Counted from the first letter of the stretch, positions 44,730-53,136 are shown. The stretch: DNA of 64,000 nt from JBCBUE01 sp039818285 (GCA_039818285.1 JBCBUE010000011.1:11254-75253), one strand, 5' to 3'. Program-made: numbers and translations. Notes: a model not told the origin generated them from the letters alone.

Positions 44730-45986
44730 GTGAGCGCAAGCCTGACACAACCCCGGCGAGACGACTCTCAGGCGGGTCCGATCGACCTTGACGACGTCGT
44801 TGCGGGGATTGAGCCGGGCCGCGGCCGCAAGGCGCTGGTGGCGATGTCGGGCGGGGTCGACAGCTCGGTCGCCGCGGCGCTGCTGCAGCGGGCCGGTTGG
44901 GAAGTGGTTGGCGCGTTCATGCGGCTGGGCAGCGACGACTCGATCGAGGCGGCCGAGGGGTACGACAACCTCTTCGACGGTTGCGCGACCGACCCGAGCC
45001 AGCCGAAGTCCGGCGGCGGCCGGCACCAGGGCTGCTGCTCGGTCAACGACGCGGCCGACGCCCGGCTGGTCGCGGCGCACCTGGGCGTGCCGTTCTACGT
45101 GATCAACTTCAAGCGTGACTTTGGTCGGGTGATCGACTATTTCGTCGACGAGTACAACGCCGGCCGCACGCCCAACCCCTGCGTGCGGTGCAACGACTGG
45201 TTGAAGTTCGGCCGGCTTCACGACTACGCCGCGTCGATCGGCGCCGAGTACGTCGCGTCGGGGCACTACGCGCGGGTCGGGCGTGATGAGCACGGCCGAG
45301 CAACGCTGACGCGCGGGCGCGACGTGGGCAAGGACCAGTCGTACGTGTTGTTTGGCACGACGCCGGCGAAGCTCGAGCGGATGCTGCTGCCGATCGGCGA
45401 CCTGCAGAAGTCGCGTGTGCGTGAGCTGGCCGAGGCGCTGGGCCTGCCCGTGTTCGACAAGCCGGACTCGCAGGAGATCTGCTTCGTCCCCGACCGCGAC
45501 TACGCGCGGCTGGTCGAGCGGCGCACCGAGGGCGGGTTGGACGAAGGAGAGATCGTCGACACCTCGGGGGCGGTGCTCGGCACGCACGGCGGGCAGCAGC
45601 GGTTCACCATCGGTCAGCGGCGCGGGCTCGACCTGGCGATGGGGTATCCGATCTACGTCGTCGACAAGGACGCCGAGGCGAACCGCGTCGTCGTCGGTAC
45701 CAAGGCCGATCTCGCCGCGACCGGCTGCGTGGCGGGGAAGGTGAACTGGCTCGACGGCGCGTTGCCCGACGACTGGCGCCCGTGCGGCGTCAAGGTGCGC
45801 TACAACGGCGGCGAGGGGGCCGGCGCGGTGCGTGTTGCCACGGGTGGAGATGGCGCGACGGAGATCGAGCTGCGGTTTGACGCGTCGATCGAGGCGGTGA
45901 CGCCGGGGCAGGCGGTGGTGTGCTATGACGGGGATCGGGTGATCGGCGGCGGCTGGATCGACCGCGCGGTTCGGCCGGCCGGCTAG
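44730..45986 (+). CDS. mnmA: tRNA-specific 2-thiouridylase MnmA
   Basis: 418 residues from a GTG; an ATG at 44685 would add 15 residues. The PP-loop is ALVAMSGGVDSSVAAALL. QGCCSVNDAADARLVA, RTPNPCVRCNDWLKFG (first catalytic Cys) and DSQEICFVPDRDYARLVE (second catalytic Cys) follow, then the C-terminal beta barrel (HGGQQRFTIGQRRGLDLAMG). It thiolates U34 of Lys, Glu and Gln tRNAs. The final four bases overlap the convergent kinase gene end (CTAG). Confidence 0.95.
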   Translation: MSASLTQPRRDDSQAGPIDLDDVVAGIEPGRGRKALVAMSGGVDSSVAAALLQRAGWEVVGAFMRLGSDDSIEAAEGYDNLFDGCATDPSQPKSGGGRHQGCCSVNDAADARLVAAHLGVPFYVINFKRDFGRVIDYFVDEYNAGRTPNPCVRCNDWLKFGRLHDYAASIGAEYVASGHYARVGRDEHGRATLTRGRDVGKDQSYVLFGTTPAKLERMLLPIGDLQKSRVRELAEALGLPVFDKPDSQEICFVPDRDYARLVERRTEGGLDEGEIVDTSGAVLGTHGGQQRFTIGQRRGLDLAMGYPIYVVDKDAEANRVVVGTKADLAATGCVAGKVNWLDGALPDDWRPCGVKVRYNGGEGAGAVRVATGGDGATEIELRFDASIEAVTPGQAVVCYDGDRVIGGGWIDRAVRPAG

Positions 45987-46834
45987 GGCCCGTACTCGCT
46001 GGCGGCGCGGCCGGTCTTGTCGCGGACGCCGAGCTTGCTGAGCAGGCTGCGCCGGAGGCGTTGCGGGCCCTTGCTGATGCGTCGCCACAGGCGCACGGCC
46101 GCGGGGCGAAGCCGGTCGAGCTCTTCCTCGCCGCCGGGGTAGAGGTCGGGCCGCGTGCGCAGCTTGTGCTTCATCAGGTGATAGCGGTCGCTGCGCTGCA
46201 GGAGGTTGAGCAGCCAGCCGAGCGAGTAGCGACCCAGCGGCAGCCAGCGCGGGATAACGAAGTGGATCTGGAAGTCGATCAACGCCGGGCGGCCGTCGGG
46301 CGTGACGATGATGTTGTCGGCCTTGTCCATGTCGACGTAGGCGACGCCTTGGGCGTGCAGCGCGTCGACGATGTCGTCGAGCTCGTCGAAGAACGTGTCG
46401 GAGACCCGGTGTTCGAGCCGGTAGTCCTTGAGCGTTTCGCCGTCGAGGAACTCGCGGGCGGCGGTCGCCGGGTCGGGGCGTGGTCCGGGCTCGTCGGGTC
46501 GTTGCCAGGCGACGGGGCCGAGGTCGTTGGGGATGCCGACGACGTCGGCGGTGCGGTGCAACAGGCGCGTCTCGCGTCGGGTCAGGGCGCGGCCGGCCCA
46601 GCCCATAGGGATGGGGCCGAGCCGGGCTCGGCGGGAGAACTTGACGATCGCGCGGCGGTCGTCGTCGGCCTCGTCGGCGAACAGGCAGGTCGCGGCCCAG
46701 GCGTCGTGCTTGTAGAGCCTCAGCCGGCGGAAGGGTCGGCCGTCGACCGCGACGCGCTCGGGCGGTTCGAGCCGGCCGAGCGCGCGCAGCCACGGCGGGC
46801 GCGGTTTGCGATCGGTGGGTGGGTCGCTCGGCAT
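45983..46834 (-). CDS. Small protein-kinase-fold protein (RIO/LPS-kinase-like)
   Basis: 283 residues. Kinase fold signs: AIVKFSRRARLG (Lys), a helix with EFLDGETLKDYRLEHRV, and the catalytic loop YVDMDKADNIIVTPDGRPA in which HxD is replaced by VDMD but D and N remain, then LIDFQIHF in place of DFG. Such short kinases resemble RIO and the Kdo/InaA group that phosphorylate lipopolysaccharide core sugars. The C-terminal 100 residues are basic and helical. Substrate unknown. It overlaps mnmA tail to tail by 4 bp. Confidence 0.75.
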   Translation of the reverse strand: MPSDPPTDRKPRPPWLRALGRLEPPERVAVDGRPFRRLRLYKHDAWAATCLFADEADDDRRAIVKFSRRARLGPIPMGWAGRALTRRETRLLHRTADVVGIPNDLGPVAWQRPDEPGPRPDPATAAREFLDGETLKDYRLEHRVSDTFFDELDDIVDALHAQGVAYVDMDKADNIIVTPDGRPALIDFQIHFVIPRWLPLGRYSLGWLLNLLQRSDRYHLMKHKLRTRPDLYPGGEEELDRLRPAAVRLWRRISKGPQRLRRSLLSKLGVRDKTGRAASEYGP

Positions 46835-46860
46835 CGCGCGAGTGTACCGCTGGCGTCGGG

Positions 46861-48057
46861 TCAGTCGGTGGGGGCTTCGACGGCGGCGGGCGGGGCGGGC
46901 GGCTGCAGGGTGTCGAGCAGCAGCGGGTAGGCGAGCATCGTCGAGCCGTCGCGGGTCGAGCGGATGCTGAGCGTGACCACGGGCGGGGAGGCCGCCCAGT
47001 CGATCTCGACCGTGCCGAAGTTGGGGTGGCGATAGGCGAAGTCGGAGCCGACGCGGTGGCGGTTGGGCTCGCGGTTGACGTCGGGTCGTCCCTGGTTGAG
47101 GCCGCTGGAGGTCAGGTCGAACATGGGGTACGGGCCGTCGACGCGGTCGGCGGAGAGCTCCCAGTGGTGGCGGTCGCCGGTGACGAAGATAACGCCGTTG
47201 GCCTGGGTGTCGGCGATGAGGTCGAAGAGGCGTTGGCGTTGGAGGGGGAAGTTGGCCCACTTCTCGAAGCGGTGCTCGCCGGCGACGACCTGGATGGAGC
47301 TGGCGATGAGGCGCAGGTCGGCGGGCTCGCGGAGCTTGCGGTCCAGCCAGTCCCACTGTTCGTCGCCGAGGACGGTGGCGGCGGGGTCGTCGTTGGGGAC
47401 GTAGTGGCGTCGGCCGTCGACCTGCTCGACGACCATGGGGCTGCGGAAGAAGCGGGTGTCGAGCAGGATGAGTTGGGTGCGCTGGCCGGGTGGGCCGAAG
47501 GACCACGCGCCGTAGACGCCGTCGCGCGATCGCCGGGGCGAGTCGACGGGGTCGCCGAAGAAGTCGAGCAGGGCGGCCTGGCTGTCCTTCTTGAACGGCA
47601 GCTCGACGCCGGCGTCGTTGAGCCCGAAGTCGTGGTCGTCCCAGGTGGCCAGGATGGGCACGGCGGCGAAGAGCCGGGCGAAGCCGGGGCGGGCGGCGAG
47701 CTCGGCGTAGGCGACGTGGATGTCGTCGATGGTGATCGTGCGCTCGCGTCGCTCGAGGTCGGCGTACATGTTGTCGCCGATGAAGAGGAAGACGTCCGGG
47801 CGGTCGTCGACGATGGCGGTGAAGGGGTTGAAGTCGTTGGCGCGTTGGGCGTCGTTGTAGCCGCCGGTCTGGTTGAAGCAGGAGCCGAAGGCGATGCGGG
47901 TGAGCGTGTCGTCCGGCCCGGGCAGGGACGGGGGGGCGGGGAGCGCGGGGGGCACGGCTCGGTCGGCCGGCTGGGTGGCCTGAGCGGCGATCCACGGGGC
48001 CACGAGCAGGGCGACGACGCCCGCGAGGTTGGGCAGGGTTGACGGGCGGGGTGTCAT
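46861..48057 (-). CDS. Exported PhoD-like metallophosphatase
   Basis: 398 residues. LAGVVALLVAPWIAAQA is a signal peptide. The PhoD-type metallo-phosphoesterase motifs are IAFGSCFNQT, FLFIGDNMYADL, ILATWDDHDFGLND, LILLDTRFFRS and FVTGDRHHWELS. The enzyme probably hydrolyses phosphate mono- or diesters outside the cytoplasm. The C-terminal strand region matches family length. It is divergent from yraN. Confidence 0.87.
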   Translation of the reverse strand: MTPRPSTLPNLAGVVALLVAPWIAAQATQPADRAVPPALPAPPSLPGPDDTLTRIAFGSCFNQTGGYNDAQRANDFNPFTAIVDDRPDVFLFIGDNMYADLERRERTITIDDIHVAYAELAARPGFARLFAAVPILATWDDHDFGLNDAGVELPFKKDSQAALLDFFGDPVDSPRRSRDGVYGAWSFGPPGQRTQLILLDTRFFRSPMVVEQVDGRRHYVPNDDPAATVLGDEQWDWLDRKLREPADLRLIASSIQVVAGEHRFEKWANFPLQRQRLFDLIADTQANGVIFVTGDRHHWELSADRVDGPYPMFDLTSSGLNQGRPDVNREPNRHRVGSDFAYRHPNFGTVEIDWAASPPVVTLSIRSTRDGSTMLAYPLLLDTLQPPAPPAAVEAPTD

Positions 48058-48114
48058 CGACGGAGTCTAGCCGGCGGCGGGCGGGTGCCGGCGAGCGCCG
48101 CGGGAGAGCTCACG

Positions 48115-48558
48115 ATGATCTTGCGCAGGGTTTCGGGGCGTGTCGGGCGTCGTCGGGCGGCGTCCTCGTCGGGCGGTCGATCGGGCCGGCGCGGCGAGTC
48201 GGCGGCCGCGCGGCACCTGCGTGGGCTGGGGTATCGCGTGGTCGGGCGGAACGTGCAGACCCGGGCTGGCGAGATCGACTTGCTGGCTCGCACGCCGGAC
48301 GGCGGGACGCTGGTGGTGGTCGAGGTCAAGACACGCGTGGCCGGCGCGGCGGGGCTGGCGCCGGAACGGCGGGTGGGGTCGTCCAAGCAACGCAAGCTCT
48401 TGCAGCTGGCGCGGTCGTTGTTGCGTCAGCCGAGGTACCGAGCGGCGGGCGTCCGTGTTGACGTGGTCGGCGTCGATCTGCCGGCGCCGGGCTGGCGGGC
48501 GTGGGTGGGGTTGGATCGGCCAGCGGTGCGCCACTATCCCGATGCGGTGCGAGCGTGA
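48115..48558 (+). CDS. yraN: YraN/UPF0102-family nuclease-like protein
   Basis: 147 residues from MILRRVSGRV; a start at 48085 is possible but less likely. The Arg-rich N-terminus (residues 1-30) is longer than usual. The core is RGESAAARHLRGLGYRVVGR, VQTRAGEIDLLART and LVVVEVKTR, an endonuclease-like PD-(D/E)xK pattern (E, D and ExK). Members are linked to DNA uptake and repair but have no settled role. It is tail to tail with the zinc-ribbon membrane gene. Confidence 0.85.
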   Translation: MILRRVSGRVGRRRAASSSGGRSGRRGESAAARHLRGLGYRVVGRNVQTRAGEIDLLARTPDGGTLVVVEVKTRVAGAAGLAPERRVGSSKQRKLLQLARSLLRQPRYRAAGVRVDVVGVDLPAPGWRAWVGLDRPAVRHYPDAVRA

Positions 48559-48570
48559 CGGTGCCGGGTC

Positions 48571-49020
48571 TTACGGATTCACCGAGGAGACCGCGGCGGC
48601 GAAGATGGCGAGCAGGATGGGCGCGAGGAAGATAATCGCAAAGAACAACAGCCCCAGCAGGAAGAACGCGACGGCGATCCACCCCATGATCAGGCCGACG
48701 GTCGCGAGCACCATCTGATCCTTGGGGGCCCGGCCCTGCGCGATCGCACGCTTGGCCACGCCGTGCTGCCAGATCGCGACGAAGCCCAGCGGGGTGCAGC
48801 CGGTGACCAGGGCGATGACGCCGAAGACCAGGCAGACCACCGGCGAGCTGTCGGTGCCGCCCGCGGGGGTGCCGGCGGCGGACGAGACGCGGACCGATTC
48901 CGCGACGCTGGCCCCGCACTCGGGGCACTTGCCGCCGATCGCGGTGCCGCTGAGGTCGTAGCCGCAATAGGCGCAGGCCACGCGGGATCGTTCGACCTGG
49001 TCGGGGGTGACGTCGGTCAT
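48571..49020 (-). CDS. Zinc-ribbon membrane protein (DUF4190-like)
   Basis: 149 residues. Residues 15-35 are a CxxC..CxxC zinc ribbon, VACAYCGYDLSG and KCPECGASV. The C-terminal half has two to three hydrophobic helices, VVCLVFGVIALVTG and IAVAFFLLGLLFFAII, with the HGVAKRAIAQGRA loop of DUF4190 proteins. Function unknown; a sensor or scaffold role is possible. Confidence 0.7.
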   Translation of the reverse strand: MTDVTPDQVERSRVACAYCGYDLSGTAIGGKCPECGASVAESVRVSSAAGTPAGGTDSSPVVCLVFGVIALVTGCTPLGFVAIWQHGVAKRAIAQGRAPKDQMVLATVGLIMGWIAVAFFLLGLLFFAIIFLAPILLAIFAAAVSSVNP

Positions 49021-49092
49021 GCGAGCAGCGTACCGCGACGCGGTGTCGCGGGCCTGCGAGAGGCCGCCGACGAAGCGTCGTGCGTGACAGCC

Positions 49093-50391
49093 TCAGCCGT
49101 TCGCCAGGTGGCGCCGTGGGCGGGCGGCGTCGCGGAAGGGTTTGGCCTTGTGCAGCGTCTCGCGCCACTCGGCTCGGGGGATCGAGTCGGCGACGATGCC
49201 CGAGCCGACGTGGAAGTCGGCCACGCCGCCGCTCGTCGCTCGGTTCTGGGTGACGCAGGCCGTGCGGATGGCGAGGCTGAGGGTCATCGATCGGCCGCGG
49301 AGCCAGCCGATGGCGCCGCAGTAGGGGCCGCGGCGGACGGGCTCGAGCCGCTCGATCATCGTCATGGCTTGGACTTTGGGGGCGCCGGTGATCGAGCCGC
49401 CGGGCAGGGTGGCGCGGAGCAGGTCGCCGGGGGACGCGTCGGGCCGGAGCGCGGCGGTGACCGTGGCCACGGCGTGATCGATCCCGGGGTGGCGCTCGAT
49501 GACGCGGGGCTGATCGACGCGGACCGAGCCGAAGGCGGCGACGCGGCCGAGGTCGTTGCGGAGCATGTCGACGACCATGGCGAGCTCGGCCCGGTCCTTG
49601 GCGCTGGTGGCGAGGTCGGCGTGGGGGTGGCGGGCGGCGCTTGCTCCGGCGCGTCTTGTGCCCTTGATGGGGCGGGTGGTGACGCTTCCGTCGGGGGCGA
49701 GCTCAAGGAACAGCTCGGGCGAGACCGAGGCGATCGCTCGCGTGGTGTGATCGCCGAGGTCGGGCAGGGGCAGGTACGCCGCGAACCAGGCCGGCGAACG
49801 CTCGAGCAGGGCGAGGAAGAGCTCGCGCGGCTGGCCGAGGAACTCGGCGGTGAGGCGGGTCGCGAGGTTGACCTCGAACGCGTCGCCGGCGTGCAGACGC
49901 TCGATGACGTGCGCAACGGCGTGCTGATAGTCCCGGGCGGTGAACGTCGAGCCAACGGGTCCGAGTCGAAGCGACGCATCGGGCGGCGGGGGCGGCGGCG
50001 GGTTGTCATGCAGGCTGAACGTCTCGGCCGTCGGGCAGCGATGCAGCACGGCCAGGGGCCAACCTCGATCGTCGGTGGCGATGCGGGCGATCGACTCGAC
50101 GTGCCGCCCGAGGTCGTAGCTCAGGTAGCCGATCCACGTGGCGTCGGGGTCGTCGGCGAGCAGGGCGTCGAGGTCGGCGAACGGGTCGTGCGTGAAACTC
50201 AAGTTCGGTTCGTCGGGGCCGAGCCAGACGGAGCGGCCGTCGACCGTGAAGACCCACGCGCCGTGGGGTCGGCCGAGGATCGAGCGGTTGGCCCAACGGG
50301 GGTGATGCCGCGCGGCGTGCAGCAGGCAGGCGTCGTCGTCGGCGGCGAGCCAGGCGGCGACCGGATCGATGGCGGCGGCGTGGGCGGGCAC
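49093..50391 (-). CDS. pabB: Aminodeoxychorismate synthase component I (PabB-like)
   Basis: 432 residues. The chorismate-binding core holds GDAFEVNLATRLTAEF, RAIASVSPELFLEL, TTRPIKGTRRAG (PIKGT is the PabB-type nucleophile motif), AELAMVVDMLRNDLGRVA and LPGGSITGAPKVQAMTMIE. It amidates chorismate to aminodeoxychorismate for folate, working with a glutaminase subunit (PabA) and lyase (PabC) that are not in view. The N-terminal 150 residues form the PabB-type N-domain. A Pro-run of eight residues (near 130) is unusual. Confidence 0.9.
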   Translation of the reverse strand: MPAHAAAIDPVAAWLAADDDACLLHAARHHPRWANRSILGRPHGAWVFTVDGRSVWLGPDEPNLSFTHDPFADLDALLADDPDATWIGYLSYDLGRHVESIARIATDDRGWPLAVLHRCPTAETFSLHDNPPPPPPPDASLRLGPVGSTFTARDYQHAVAHVIERLHAGDAFEVNLATRLTAEFLGQPRELFLALLERSPAWFAAYLPLPDLGDHTTRAIASVSPELFLELAPDGSVTTRPIKGTRRAGASAARHPHADLATSAKDRAELAMVVDMLRNDLGRVAAFGSVRVDQPRVIERHPGIDHAVATVTAALRPDASPGDLLRATLPGGSITGAPKVQAMTMIERLEPVRRGPYCGAIGWLRGRSMTLSLAIRTACVTQNRATSGGVADFHVGSGIVADSIPRAEWRETLHKAKPFRDAARPRRHLANG

Positions 50392-50433
50392 GGGTCGATG
50401 CTAAGGGCAGGCGGTGAGCGGTATGCTGGGACG

Positions 50434-50949
50434 ATGGATCGAGACAGCCGTGGCCGGTGGCCGAGCTTGGTGGTGGCGGGGCTGTGCGTGGTGGCGCTGG
50501 CGGTCGGCTGCGAGGTCAAGACCAGCGACCGGGACATCACGTTCATCAACGTCGAGGAGCTTCGCGAGCTGCTGGCCGACGAGGGCGAGCGGACGCTGGT
50601 GATCGACGTGCGCCGGTGGGGCGAGTACGACGCGGGGCACATCCCCGGGGCGGTGTGCGTGCCGGTGTCGGAGCTGAGGCGCAACGACCCGGTGCTGGCG
50701 GGCGCGACGTCGCTGGTGGTGTACGCCGGGAGTTATGAGAGCCCGCTGTCGCCGGCGGCGGCGAAGAAGCTGATCGCCGAGGGATACGTGAACGTGTACG
50801 ACTTCCGCGGCGGGCTGGAGTTCTGGGAGGAGGAGGGGGGCGAGGTCGAGCAGACGCCGGGGTGGATCATTGACGGCGCTTCGGCGATGAGCGCGTCGAG
50901 CGACACGGTCGAGCAGGTCGTGGTTGAGGAAGAAGACGGCGGGAACTGA
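50434..50949 (+). CDS. Rhodanese-like lipoprotein lacking the catalytic Cys
   Basis: 171 residues. The N-terminus WPSLVVAGLCVVALAVGC looks like a lipoprotein signal, with Cys at about 26, although Ala at position -3 is not ideal. The rhodanese fold is clear: VEELRELLADEGERTLVIDV, RRWGEYDAGHIPGAVCVPVS and VYDFRGGLEFWEEEGG. The active loop, normally YCxxGxRS, reads VVYAGSYESPLSP, with Ala where the Cys should be. It therefore cannot carry persulfide in the standard way and may bind or sense instead. An acidic tail ends the protein. Confidence 0.82.
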   Translation: MDRDSRGRWPSLVVAGLCVVALAVGCEVKTSDRDITFINVEELRELLADEGERTLVIDVRRWGEYDAGHIPGAVCVPVSELRRNDPVLAGATSLVVYAGSYESPLSPAAAKKLIAEGYVNVYDFRGGLEFWEEEGGEVEQTPGWIIDGASAMSASSDTVEQVVVEEEDGGN

Positions 50950-50955
50950 GCGGGC

Positions 50956-51438
50956 TCAGCGGGCGGGGCGGTCGCGCCAGGGGAATGTTACGCCGGCGAC
51001 GACGAAGACCAGGCCCAGGACGGGCAGGGCGGCGCCGTACGGGCCGTGGGTGAGGCGGGTGAGGGCGGTGTCGGGCGGCACGTAGGCGGGGGGCATCGGG
51101 GCGATGGCGACGCCGTCGAGTTCGAGCGGTCGATCGGGCGTGGGAGGGGCGAGGGTGGTGGTGTCGGGGCGGTCGGGCGTCATGCCCCAGCGGTCGTGGG
51201 CGACGCGGGCCAGGAGCGTGGGGTCGCCGTCGTCGAGGGCGTGGGCCAGCTGACGGAGGCGGTCGACCTGGGCGTGGCGGGTCGCGAGGTGGGCGGTGAG
51301 GGTCGCTCGCTGGCGCTGCATGGCGGCGGCGGTGTGCATTGGGGGGACGGCCATCGAGCCCGCGACCAGGGCGAGCCCCCCGGCGAGCATCAGCCAGCCG
51401 GGCAGGGCGTTGACCAGGCGTGACGCGGGCGAAGACAT
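50956..51438 (-). CDS. Two-helix membrane protein of unknown function
   Basis: 160 residues from MSSPASRLVNALPGWLMLAG. One helix (residues 13-36) is followed by a coiled coil (AAAMQRQRATLTAHLATRHA, residues 38-72), a Pro/Thr-rich linker and a second helix near the C-terminus (AALPVLGLVFVVAGVTF). The order recalls small envelope proteins, but no family is recognised. The mobile element inserted 36 bp upstream of its start, so its promoter may have been changed. Confidence 0.6.
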   Translation of the reverse strand: MSSPASRLVNALPGWLMLAGGLALVAGSMAVPPMHTAAAMQRQRATLTAHLATRHAQVDRLRQLAHALDDGDPTLLARVAHDRWGMTPDRPDTTTLAPPTPDRPLELDGVAIAPMPPAYVPPDTALTRLTHGPYGAALPVLGLVFVVAGVTFPWRDRPAR

Positions 51439-51473
51439 GAGGTGCACTATCGACGCGTGGCGTCCGGGGCGTT

Positions 51474-51481
51474 GAAAGCCG
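51474..51481. repeat. Left target-site duplication of the mobile element
   Basis: GAAAGCCG directly abuts the left terminal repeat. It is identical to 54191-54198 on the other side of the element, as left by transposition with an 8-bp staggered cut. Confidence 0.9.
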
Positions 51482-51525
51482 GGTAGTGGGTCAGTCTGAA
51501 ATCCCACCCCCGCTACAATGAGGGC

Positions 51526-51771
51526 ATGTCAGACGAGCCTGTGAAGCCGGACCCCGAGAAGAAGCCGAAGCGGCCGAGGGACGCGAATCAGCTCGCCAAG
51601 CGGATCGTGGACTTGGCGACGGGGGAGGCGGAGGAGAAAGAACCCGAGCCGTCGGATCGGTCAGAGGCGGGGCGGAAAGGGGCGGCGGCTAGGTCACAAG
51701 CATTGACGGCAGAACAGCGAAGCGACATTGCCCGTAAGGCCGCCGCAAAGCGCTGGTCTGAGAATGGCTAG
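51526..51771 (+). CDS. Small Lys/Ala-rich passenger protein
   Basis: 81 residues, highly charged: an N-terminal EKKPKRPRDANQLAKRIVDL segment, an acidic middle, then AGRKGAAARSQALTAEQRSD and IARKAAAKRWSENG. The last motif is widespread in short proteins carried on plasmids and other mobile DNA, of uncertain, possibly nucleic-acid-related function. TACAAT, 13 bp before the start, could be a -10 box next to the element end. The stop overlaps the convergent toxin gene by 4 bp. Confidence 0.65.
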   Translation: MSDEPVKPDPEKKPKRPRDANQLAKRIVDLATGEAEEKEPEPSDRSEAGRKGAAARSQALTAEQRSDIARKAAAKRWSENG

Positions 51772-52127
51772 GCGGCGCCGCCAAGATCGATGACGCCCAT
51801 TTCGACGATCTTGCGGGCTACCTCATAAACGTCATGACGGCTCTGCTCTTTTCTGATTCCAGCGGCAATGAACCAAACTCTGATGTGTCGCAGCACATCG
51901 CCGGTAGCAAGTTCATCTTCTTCCACTGTGTACACGGCGCGATAACGACCGAAAGTAAGCCGATAGCAGTTTTTAAGTGGACCCACGAGCGGTTTATGGA
52001 CCGCTCGTGGGTCGTGACACTCATATAGCAGATCGGCCTTCTCAAGCAGCCCGCGCTGAACATCCTTTGGGAGCTTTTTGAGCAACCGTTTAGCCGTCTC
52101 GGTCCATTGGATGCTCACGCGAGTCAT
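51768..52127 (-). CDS. RelE/ParE-family toxin
   Basis: 119 residues, slightly longer than typical RelE proteins. The fold signature is VSIQWTETAKRLLKKLPKDV, RAVHKPLVGPLKNCYRLTFG and RYRAVYTVEEDE, with basic residues in the expected positions. RelE-type toxins cut mRNA in the ribosome A site; ParE-type ones poison gyrase, and the sequence alone does not decide. The extra C-terminal 30 residues (about 90-119) are unusual. It begins 4 bp before the end of the antitoxin gene, so the pair is coupled. Confidence 0.85.
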   Translation of the reverse strand: MTRVSIQWTETAKRLLKKLPKDVQRGLLEKADLLYECHDPRAVHKPLVGPLKNCYRLTFGRYRAVYTVEEDELATGDVLRHIRVWFIAAGIRKEQSRHDVYEVARKIVEMGVIDLGGAA

Positions 52128-52396
52128 TCTCCGAGAATCTCCTTCTTCAGATCCTCGTGGTCGGTCAAGCGCCCATTCTTAATGTCTTCAAGACTGTCGA
52201 GATAGAGCTGGTGGGACTCTGGATCGCTCATAATTTCGACGGTCTCGATGACGGCGGTGAGATATTCAAGATCAACAACCGCAAAGGCCTCTTTGCCGTG
52301 TCTTGTGATCTTGATGATGTTCTCAGCGCGCAGAATCTCATCGAGGCGGTTGAACTGCCGTCTGGCTTCTGAAATGTCCAACGTTTGCGAGGTCAT
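52124..52396 (-). CDS. Phd/YefM-family antitoxin
   Basis: 90 residues from the ATG with AGGAGC upstream; a longer frame to 52537 crosses the promoter. MTSQTLDISEARRQFNRLDE is the DNA-binding N-terminus of Phd/YefM proteins, followed by IIKITRHGKEAFAVVDLEYL. The C-terminal acidic tail would wrap the toxin. It should repress its own promoter, which lies at 52485-52512. Confidence 0.87.
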   Translation of the reverse strand: MTSQTLDISEARRQFNRLDEILRAENIIKITRHGKEAFAVVDLEYLTAVIETVEIMSDPESHQLYLDSLEDIKNGRLTDHEDLKKEILGE

Positions 52397-52484
52397 CTTG
52401 CTCCTGGTGCTGGGGTTCGCATGGATGGATGGCGTCCTTACCGTCCGGGGAGTCCGTCCCAACGACCGCATCAGTGATTCACCG

Positions 52485-52512
52485 ATTGTACGGTCTATGG
52501 GGCAGAAATCAA
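52485..52512 (-). promoter_or_regulatory. Candidate promoter of the toxin-antitoxin pair
   Basis: On the minus strand TTGATT (52512-52507), 16 bp spacer, TACAAT (52490-52485) match sigma-70 -35 and -10 boxes, placed about 90 bp before the antitoxin start. Confidence 0.5.
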
Positions 52513-52670
52513 TCGAACTTCGCTGTATTTCGTACAAAAAAGCGCTTGACTTTAGTACGTTCTTCTCGTTAGGGTAACGGGCACCGACTCAAGGCCGAGT
52601 CGACAGGCTGGTGTTTGCTCTGGTCGATCAGGGCTCCAGCCGCTCAAACCTCCAAATTGGAGAACTCGTT

Positions 52671-52853
52671 ATGGCCCGGACCGGTTACTACAAAATCTGG
52701 AAAAGCGACGCTGATAGCTATTGGTACTGGCGGTACATCGCCTCAAACGGCGAACAAATCAGTCGATCGACTGACGGCTATTACAACAAGTCTGACTGCC
52801 GTCGATCCATTGAAATCATGAAGGACAGCAAGTACGACCCCGTCATCGACTAA
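52671..52853 (+). CDS. DUF1508/YegP-like small protein
   Basis: 60 residues from MARTGYYKIWKSDADSYWYW, with GGAG upstream. It matches the YegP/DUF1508 unit: an aromatic-rich beta hairpin, then RYIASNGEQISRSTDGYYNK and CRRSIEIMK. Usual members have two such repeats; this has one. The role in the family is unknown. It converges on the 52855 gene with no gap beyond one base. Confidence 0.75.
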   Translation: MARTGYYKIWKSDADSYWYWRYIASNGEQISRSTDGYYNKSDCRRSIEIMKDSKYDPVID

Positions 52854-52854
52854 C

Positions 52855-53112
52855 TCAATTCTCTTCGTTGTCAGGGATGATCTCGACTTCACACGGCGGG
52901 CCATACTCCCACCGCACATTTGAGAGAATTGTTTTACAGCGACGGAGTTGAACTCGAAGGCGGTTGTTAAGCGACGGCGTGGCGGCCTCGGCGAGCTGTG
53001 GGATGACCCTCTCAAGCTCGCCGAGGTCGTCTTCGTTAATCATGTAGGTGTGTGGCACTTGGCAACCTTTCGCAACATTCGATGATCGCGGCTTATTCTC
53101 ATTGACGTACAA
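52855..53112 (-). CDS. Short passenger protein of unknown function
   Basis: 85 residues with no recognised family. It begins MYVNENKPRSSNVAKGCQVP and has one helical segment, DDLGELERVIPQLAEA, then RLRVQLRRCKTILSN. A later start at MINEDDL (residue 24) is possible. CGTACAAAA (53106-53114) overlaps its start. Confidence 0.5.
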   Translation of the reverse strand: MYVNENKPRSSNVAKGCQVPHTYMINEDDLGELERVIPQLAEAATPSLNNRLRVQLRRCKTILSNVRWEYGPPCEVEIIPDNEEN

Positions 53113-53136
53113 AAACTCAAATCGACGCCGCGCGCA

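Noticed and set aside
42735..46793. A 1,352-codon minus-strand frame that would join the DUF3352-like protein to sequence opposite mnmA
   Set aside because: The upper part is antisense to mnmA and rich in Arg/Pro; a good ribosome site and a signal peptide mark the true start at 44627.
45983..47995. A long minus-strand frame extending the kinase gene upstream
   Set aside because: The extension is an out-of-frame reading of the PhoD-like gene; the kinase starts at 46834.
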